A stretch of DNA of 64,000 nucleotides, taken from positions 3,815 to 67,814 of the forward strand of contig CAYZXT010000011.1 of assembly GCA_964482515.1 (NCBI GenBank). Reading direction: 5' to 3'. The stretch's first letter is position 1; every line of letters starts with the position of its first letter. This DNA comes from CAYZXT01 sp964482515 (GTDB lineage: Bacteria > Elusimicrobiota > Elusimicrobia > FEN-1173). Below, one piece after another: positions 11,801 through 20,800 of this stretch. The translations under genes were made by a program, and so were the position numbers. Under the pieces are notes generated by a model. That model did not search any database and was not told the origin of the DNA. It worked only from the letters and a program-made list of their open reading frames with translations.

Positions 11801-14800
11801 CGCGAGGTCTCGCTCGATACGGGTTTGCGCCCTGCGTACCGTCCCAGGAATGGGTTCCGCGGCCATCGCCATCGGCCCGGTGACGCGGCCGGCGATGGCG
11901 AGGCGGTTGTATCCGCCGTGGGAGACGATCGCCCAGAGGGACGACAGGAGGATAGACGCGAGGTTGATCGCGCCGCCGAAGACGAGATAGAAGGGGAGAT
12001 GGAAGACGAGGCCGATGCCGATCAGCGGCAGGCGGTCGGTGAATCCCTTCCACGTTCGACGTGAGTTGAAGGTTCTATATTCCAACGTGATGCCACCGTT
12101 CTCGTCCTTGACCGGATAGTAGGCGCCATCGTGCAGATAGCCGAAGGCCACCGCAGAGGCCGCCGCCACGATCAGCGTCGCCAGCGGGCTGAGCGGCCCG
12201 AAAGCGACGCGGATGAGGAACGGAATTCCCAGGACGATCAAAGGCTCGAACCACGGCGCCACCCACTTGGCGGCGAAGCGGACGATGGCTGCTTTTTCCG
12301 CGGCCGTGGAGGGTGTGACGTTCAACATCCACTCTGCGGCTTTTATGCTCCATCCCGCGGTTGCGGCGGGAGTGGGGGTTTCCGGTTTCACCCCATTCCC
12401 TTTGATGGGGACCTGTGGAACTTCCCCTTCCAGATAAAGGTAGCCGATCCCCCTCGCGAAGTAATTGTTCCCCGGTGGCATTTCGCCGTCCTGTCGCGCC
12501 CGGATGGTTTCGTCCAGGAGCTCTCGCAGGGAAAGCCCGCGCCAAACATCGTGTGGAACGTGGCGGTGGTCCTTCGTGAACGCACCGACGATCCGGGCAC
12601 CGTAGAAGCGTTCCAGGCTGGCGGCCGCGCCGAACCCGATGACGCCGTCGCTGTCGGAATCGCCCGAGATGATTTTATATCCCGGAAAATAGCGCGAGAA
12701 AACTGCGGCTTCCTCCTCATGGAGTTTAACCGGGAGCCCGGGCGTTTTTTCGATGAGGAAGAGGTGGATCGTCCTCCTCCGCATGTCGATTCTACGCTCA
12801 ATGGAAACCTTGGGCGTCTTCCTATCGGGCTGTGGCGGCATGGCGTCGGCGGCTTTCTGGATTTTTCGGAACATATCTCCGTAGAGATCTTCGATCGTCA
12901 GTGTTGATCCGCCGTCCGTCCAAAGGTCGATTTTGTAGCGGATGGCGGAGAAGGGGGGATTGCCGCTGAAGTCGGCGGCGTTGCGCCTTATTCCGGAGAC
13001 ATCTTCCTTGATTCGCGGTATGTTATCGTCATCTGCCAGCAGAGCCACCGGACCGGTGATGCGGCCGGCGATGGCGAGGCGGTTGTATCCGCCGTGGGAC
13101 ACGATCGCCCAGAGGGACGACAGGAGGATGGACGCGAGGTTGATCGCGCCGCCGAAGACGAGATAGAAGGGGAGATGGAAGACGAGGCCGATGCCGATCA
13201 GCGGCAGGCGGTCGGTGAATCCCTTCCACGTTCGACGTGAGTTGAAGGTTCTATATTCCAACGTGATGCCACCGTTCTCGTCCTTGACCGGATAGTAGGC
13301 GCCATCGTGCAGATAGCCGAAGGCCACCGCAGAGGCCGCCGCCACGATCAGCGTCGCCAGCGGGCTGAGCGGCCCGAAAGCGACGCGGATGAGGAACGGA
13401 ATCCCCAGGACGATCAGAGGCTCGAACCACGGCGCCACCCACTTGGCGGCGAAGTTGACCAGCGCCGCATCGTGCGCAGCATTCGGTGGGGAAAACGCTT
13501 CATCGTCGGCCTGGTCGGGAGCGGGAAGGGCCTGCGCCGGCCCAGGGACGACGCTTGACACCTCCAATACAGAGATTTCGTCCGGGAAGTTTATGTCCCT
13601 TAATTCGTCGAGCGTTAAAAGCCCGCGGGCGCGGACGATGTCGAACAGCTCCTGCCACCCGTCCGTATCCGTCACCGGGACGGGAATGCCTTTGTCGACT
13701 AACGCTTCAGCCAGTGACTGCCGCACGAGCGCGGCCAGGTCCCGTCCCTTAAGATCTATGGGGATCCGCTTCTCGCTCGCATTCTCGTTGAACGCGCGCA
13801 GAACTGTGCCGCGGAGATATCTCAGATTGCCGACGGCCGCCATGAATCCGTTTATGTCCGAGCGGACCTTGTAACCGGGAAAGTGGGTTTTAAAAATCGA
13901 AATAATTTCGGGATACAGCGAAAGATTCACCGAAGGATCTTTATAAATGTAATCAACCTCGATCAGCCGGTCGATCATGTCGATCCAAATCTGCAGTTCC
14001 ACGGACACGCCGTCTTCCGGCGGGGGGAGGCTTTCGATGCGTTCGAAGAGATCCTCGAAAATATCATCGAAGGTTTTGATTTGGTCGGGGCGCTTGCGCA
14101 AGATGATGTTGTAGTCGATGGAGGGATATCTCCCTTTGCCCGCTATGCTTTGCGCGATGTGTGTGTCATCGGTAACTCTCCAGGGAATCCTTTGAGAAAC
14201 TGGGCCCGGCTCTTTCAGGGAAGCATCTGCCAGTGGTTCGACCGGCGACGGCGTGTTCTCTTGGGCGGGGACGTTCAAGAGGGAAGGGAACAAACGGGTG
14301 ATCCCAGTCGCGATCGCCAGGGCCAGACCTGAAACGGCGGGCGGCGTCCGCATAAGGGAATCGAACTTTCTCATCATGCGCATCCCGGCGCTGCTTACGG
14401 GTTTCCGGATGAGCGTGACCCCTTCTTCCTGGAACGCCATCTCAAGCTGCCACCGTGCCAGGGAGCCGATGCCCCGCCCGCGAAAGGCGGGAGCGACGTT
14501 GACCATGCAGACATATCGGGTTTGAGGCTCTTCGGGTTCTTCGTAGGGATCGATTTCATGAAAGAGGGGGCGGGAGGAATCGTCCTCTGTTATTTCAATA
14601 TACCCGACTTTTTCCCCCTGGAAGAAAATGGGAACGCTTCCTTTCGTTTTCGGAAGGAAACGGCCTTTTGTCCAGACGAAGACGTCTCCCAATGAAATGT
14701 CTTCCGCGTCGGCTTGGGAGGACGAGTCCGCCCGCGATTGCGTAGCTGAGGGAAGAGGCAGGCCGGCCAGCACCGCCAAATTGTAGGCGGCGTGGCTGGC

Positions 14801-17800
14801 CGCGGCGGCAACGAAGGATCCAATGAGACTGTTGATGGTGAGGCCCAGGAGGGAAAAAGTGGTGCCCGTGAATCCGCCAAGCACGAGATAGAGGGGGCCG
14901 TGAAAAATAAGGCTGAGGAAGAAAAACGGAAGGCGTTGGAAGAGGCCTTTCGGCGTCCCGGGAGAGGCAAGTTGCACTGATGTGCCGTCCGGGAAATAAT
15001 AAAAGTCGTGTCGGTAGGCGAAGAACAGCGAACTGGCAATGGCGGCCGCGAGGGCGCCGAACGGCGCGCTTCCCAACAGCGCGGGCAATCCCCAGACGAG
15101 CAGGGCGACTCCCGCCGTTTGCAGCGGCTCCCACCACCAGGCGACGCGCGTGGCGGCGAGCTGGACGAGCGCGGCATGACCGGGATCGGACGGGTCCAGC
15201 GCCTTTGCATCAAACCGTTTCCCCTCGATGCCGAAACGGCCGGGCCAGAGCTGATTCAAGCGAAAGGCCAGCGTTACCGTTGAATCCCACGTGGCGGTGG
15301 GGGGAGGTATATTTCCCGATTCGTCATGTTCTTTGTCGCCGGCCAAATTCCGGAGATAATGGGCGGTGGTTTCAATGGCTTCCCAGGCGGTGTATGCGGG
15401 CGTCCATCCCAGGATGGTCCGCGCGAGAGATGTGTTGAGCCTTGGCATATAAAAAGGATTGGCGGTTTGATTGATTGCGAAAGGATAGCGCTCTTGCCCG
15501 AATGCGCTCCTGACCGCGTCGAACACCTGCGCCATTTTCAGAGGCTCCCCCTCAGGCCCGATCAATATGACGTGGTTTTCGTCCGTCCGGTTATCCAGCA
15601 ATGCCTCTCCCGCCAACCGCACGGCCCGCGCGGCGTCCCCGACGTATTGGAAAGAGCGCGTGTCCGGCGTCACGGTGACTGGCTCGCGGTTGAAAATCTT
15701 TTCCATGAAAATAGTGATGACGTTTCGCCCCTGGCGGGGGCCCACCACGTTGGCGAAGCGGACGACGATGGCATTGCCGGGAGGCAGGTCCATGACGAAC
15801 CGCTCGGCGGCCACTTTGGAAAGAGAGTAGAAGCCGTTTTTAAGGTCCGAGGAGATGTTGGGCGATTCGAGGAGCGCGGCGATTTCCGGCAGGGCCAGGA
15901 ATCCGTCGATGAAGTCCTTAGGCTCCTGGCCGATTCTGGCCGGGTCTTCTTCCGTCAATAATCGGATGTAGGCGGCGAACTTTTCGTGGAATATCTCGAG
16001 GAATCTTTTTGTGTCGGGTGAAAAATGATCTTCGATGGGAACGCTCTCGTCCACGGTTTCGTCCTTGAGCCCTGGCAGGAGCGTGTAGATATGGACGCTG
16101 GAGGTGTAGACCATCTTTTTGCCGTTTTTTTTCGCCAGCGCCGCCAGATAGCCGGTGAGCAGCGCGTTGGAGAGGAACGTGTTCTCGCGCGTGTTGGGCT
16201 GAGTGGGGTCGGTTGTCATGCCGGCGATCGCCTGGGCCGCCAGATGGTAAATGAGTGGGGACCTCTGGATAAGCGCTTCCATCGCGGCCCGGTTCCCCGG
16301 ATGAAGATAATCGTCCACGTTCACGATGAAAATGTTTTCGCTTCCAGGCCGACCCAGGACGCCCGCCATTTTCTTGAGGTCGTCGGAACGCACCAGGGCG
16401 ATGGTGGGCCGGCCCTCGACGATCAGTTTATCCAAAAGGGTCGATCCGACGAAACCCGTCCCCCCGGTGACAATGGGAGGAATTTCCTTCCCTTTGAAGT
16501 GGGCCAGGATTTCTTCCGGGGCCCAGACGCGGGCGGTGGCGGGTCGTTTGTTCCTTTGGCGAAGGACATGGGTGATCATATCTTCGGGCGAAGCTGGCTT
16601 TGTCTTCTTCTCCCATTGAGGATCATCGAAATAGTTGAACAGCGGATCCCGGGCCTTGTGGTTGCCGACTTCCATGGCAAGGCTGGGGAGGAGGTAACCG
16701 CCGGGTTTCAGCACGCGTGCGGCGGCGTTCAAGGCTTCCCGTTGACCGCTCGGCCCCAGAACTTCGACCCCGAAGGTGCTGCGGGTATGGATGAGGTCAG
16801 CGCTCTCTAAGCCGAGCAGCGAGTCCAACCGTTTGGCGTCACCCTGCACCAGGACGATTCGCGCTCGGATTCTCGGATCGAGTTGGGACCAGTTGGCGTA
16901 AAGTTTTTGAAAATTTCCGGGGAACCATTCGACGAGGGTCACGCGGGAGGTTCCATACTGATCAAGCTGAAGGAACATCAGGGCTTCCACCAAAGACGTT
17001 CCCGGCCCGATGACGACGATCTCCTGCAGGCGCGCGAGGTCCTTGTCGGCCAGGGCGTTGAGCGTCCTCATGCGCGTTTTCATTAGGGATTCTATTTCGT
17101 CATCGGTATCGGTTTCCAGGATGAACGGCCGCTGGAGTTGAAGATTCGCCACGGGATCACTGCCCCAACCTGGAACGCCGGGGAACTCCCGGAGGACGGT
17201 TTTCCCGTTCTCCAACGAGATTTTGACGGGTTTGGATGCGAGGCGCTTCAGCGCTGCGGGAATATCGTCATCGGATGATTGCACCGCAGAAGGCAGCGGA
17301 AGACCCGCATACACCGACAAATTATAAATAGCATGGGTGGCGGCCGAATAGACGAAGGATCCGATGAGACTGTTGACGGTGAGGCCCAGGAGGGAAAAAG
17401 TGGTGCCCGTGAATCCGCCAAGTACGAGATAGAGGGGGCCGTGGAAAATAAGGCTGAGGAAAAAAAAGGGAGCGCGCTGGCCTATGCCTTTCAGAGTCAG
17501 TGGGGGGGCGAGTTGAACTGAACTGCCGTCAGGGAAATAATAATAGTCGTGTCTGTAGGCGAACAACAGCGAACTGGCAATGGCGGCAGCGAGGGCGCCG
17601 AACGGGGCGTTTCCCAGCAGCGCGGGCAATCCCCAGACGAGCAGGGCGACTCCCGCCGTTTGCAGCGGTTCCCACCACCAGGCGACGCGCGTGGCGGCGA
17701 AGCGGATGATCTCTTCGGGGGAACGCGGGGCGCGTTTCTGGAGGCGGGCGGCAAACCGGTCGATGCTCTCGGCGACCTTCACCGTCGATCCCCAGGTGGC

Positions 17801-20800
17801 GGAGGGGGAACGCCTCAGCGCGTCCAGGGCCCTTTGTGCCTCCGTGATGTATCGAAGGACGTCTAACGGTTTATTTACGTAGCCTTTTCCGGACAGGAGT
17901 TCCCTCAAAAAGATGAGATCGATTTGGCCGAACTCGTTGCCCGGGCCCAGCGGCTCGGCGCTCAGTAGGTCTCCGACCATCACGACTTTGTTCGGGGGAA
18001 TGAGGCGATAGTTTCCCAGGTGACCGCCCAGATTGATGGCGTAGCCGATCTCGTGGATCGCCAGCATGGCTTTCAGGCAGTCGACCACGACTCTCTTTTT
18101 TGTTTCCGGGGAGTTGGGCGTGCCCATGTACGAAATCCGCGTGCCGTCCAGATAATCGAAGGCCGTCACCGTGAGCGCGTCTTTATCGAAACGGACGGGG
18201 CGTCCGTAGAGCCAGAATATCCCGCGCGCTTCCACGAGGAACCGCGGGGCGGCGACCACTTCGTTGGGGCCGAACCGGTCCGTGAGCGTTTGGGCGATGT
18301 CGAAGGCCGTCCGGGACATCACGAGGCGGTCGAAGTCCTCTCCGGGCATCTTCAGTTCCAGGGTGGCGTAGGACCCGTCGTTCTGTTTGATGAAGACGAG
18401 CTGGCGGCGGAAGGAGTCCACCTGCGGGCTGAAGAACAGGTTTTCGGCGAGAGGGAAGACGGTCCCCAGAGCGTTGATTTGATCGAGAGGGGAAAGATCA
18501 CTTTCCATTTCCTGGGGATAGAAAAGCCGGAGCAGTGACATCGTCTCCAGGAGCGTCGAGAGGCGGGCGGGGTCCGAAAGGATGGCCCGCAATTCCGACT
18601 CTCCCTGGGATGCCGGGCTGTCCGGCCGTTGGGCGGGCGTCAATGAAAGGGCGTCCGCGGGCGGAATCTGGCCCGGTCCCTGGAGTGTCCTCCGCGCGAC
18701 GGCTTTGGTGACGGCGAGTACGTCTTCCTCGAATCCTTCGAAGGCCTTCCGCGTGGACGCGACGAGATCGTGTATCTGGACCGGCCGTTTGTCCAGGTGC
18801 GATAGGCGCCAGTCCCTCAATTCTTCGCCGGTCATCGCGGTTTCTTCGTAGCTGTTTTGAATAAGGATTTTAAGCCTGGACATGGCCGCGACGAAAGCCT
18901 CCGAGCAAAGTTCCGCCCGGTGCGCGTGATCGGCGGCGTTGTCCAGGGGGAGATAACCCTTCGGCGCCAGTTTGCTCAGAAGTTGGCGATATTCGGTGAG
19001 GACGTAAAAATCGGAATCCATTTCCTTGATGCGCTTAACGAAATAGCGGACCTCCGCTTCCAGGATTTTCCTTTCCCGGTCCGAATCGGCGGATGTGGGA
19101 CTTGCTTTCATCTGCAGCACGTTCGACGGCGGGGCGGAAGTCCTCTGTCCCGTTCGGGAGCCCAGCCCGGCCGGTTGCGGCGCGGCGGGCGGCGTTTGCT
19201 GCGAGCGCAGCCAGAAGTAAGCGGCCCAAAACAAGAGAACCGCGGTGAGAGGCGCGGTTCTCGAGATCAATCCGGAGGCGGCCGTGAATGAGAGTTGCGG
19301 CGATACTGCGGTTGCCAGGGCCGTCCATACAGTCGCGAAGAAGGCGAGAATTTCCATCGGCTGGACATCGAACGGCAAGAACGAGGGGCGTTGGCGGAAA
19401 AATAAGCCTCCCCGGGCGAAGGAGACGACGAAGCCGGGCATGGATCTTCCAACGGGATGTACCGACCCGGGGTTCGACAGCGCTTTGGTGGCCGCTTCCG
19501 CGATGCCGCGCACTTTGGCGATGAAATCGGCGAATTGCGGCGCCAGGGGGCGGGCCGCGGAGGCCCTCTGCATGGCCAGGTAAAGTTTTTCCCCGAGGAG
19601 CATTTTTTCCACCGGGATGCGGTCCATGGCGAAGAGGCCGAGATATTTGTTTCCGTCCGCTGGGACCTCTCCCAATTTCGGCGTGACGGTCACGACCGAC
19701 ACGTTTTTGTCCAGCAGTATCCGTTCGAGTCCGGGCGTATGGAACCCTCCGGCGACGAGTACGGCGACGGACGGCGATGCCTCCTTGCCCGGCGAGCGCA
19801 ACAGGTTCTGAACCATGTCCGCGTTCCGTTGATCCGCGGCGCGGTAGAAATTTTCATAGGGCGCGAGGATAGGCGCCAACGGGGAACTGTCTTCCGCCTT
19901 TTGAGCTTTGAACGCGCCGAGGGCGGTGAGTCGATGGTCCATCGATAAGATGTTTTCGCGCTGGGCGGCGTATCGTTCCCATTCCGCCGGACCGAACTCG
20001 TTTTCCTTCAAGCGTTCCAGGAGCCGCAAATCCTCCGAGAGGGCCATCCACTCTTTCTGTTCCGGCGTCGCGGTGGCCCGGGCGACGACGGCCTGCTGGA
20101 AATCCGCCACTTCGTCGAAGAGTTTGTGCCGGTCGATCTCCTCCGCCGACAGCGCATAGCGTACATAGGCGGCGAACTGCGGATAGGCCGAGAGCTTCAG
20201 CCCCTGGCTTTCCGTGAACGTCCGGAAGAAATCGTAGTAGGCGCCCCGGCCCATTTGCCCGGAGCGGAATGCCAGGCTGGCCTCGAGCAATTTTTGGACA
20301 GCGGCTTCGCTCAGGCGGGCGGAGAGAACGTGGATCAACCGTCCCCGTTCGGCTTCGACCTGCTTGAAGTCCAGGGCGTTTTCCATGCGAAGCAAATCCG
20401 CCAGGCGGCGCGTTTGGGGGAACCGGGGAAGAAGGCCCTGGCCCTGTTTCAGCAGAGTTTGAAGGTGCTTCGCCAGATCGACGGTGCCTCTTTGATAGGA
20501 CGCGATGTCGTCATCGAGTTCCCGGAGCGGCGGCGTGAGGATTTTTTCCCGCAGGGCGTTGAGCGATCGGCGGTGCGCGGCGATGATGTTGTCCAGGGCG
20601 GCTTTTTGGCGGGCCCCGTCGCGGTAGGCTTCGACGTTCGCCGCGTAGCTGGCTTCGGTTTCCACGCCCCAAAGCCTCGGCTCTTCCTCGGAGACGGCGG
20701 CGAAATATTCCGGTCCCGTGAAAAATTTATGTTCCAGCAGGAACTTGGCGAGGATTTCCCTGTGCTCCGCGCTTTCCGGCGCGCGGTAGGAAGACAGGTC

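Noticed and set aside
10425..13457. Regularly spaced near-identical blocks considered as a CRISPR-like or satellite array
   Set aside because: The repeats are 414 bases long, in frame, and separated by 1.0-1.5 kb of coding sequence. They encode membrane modules of one protein.
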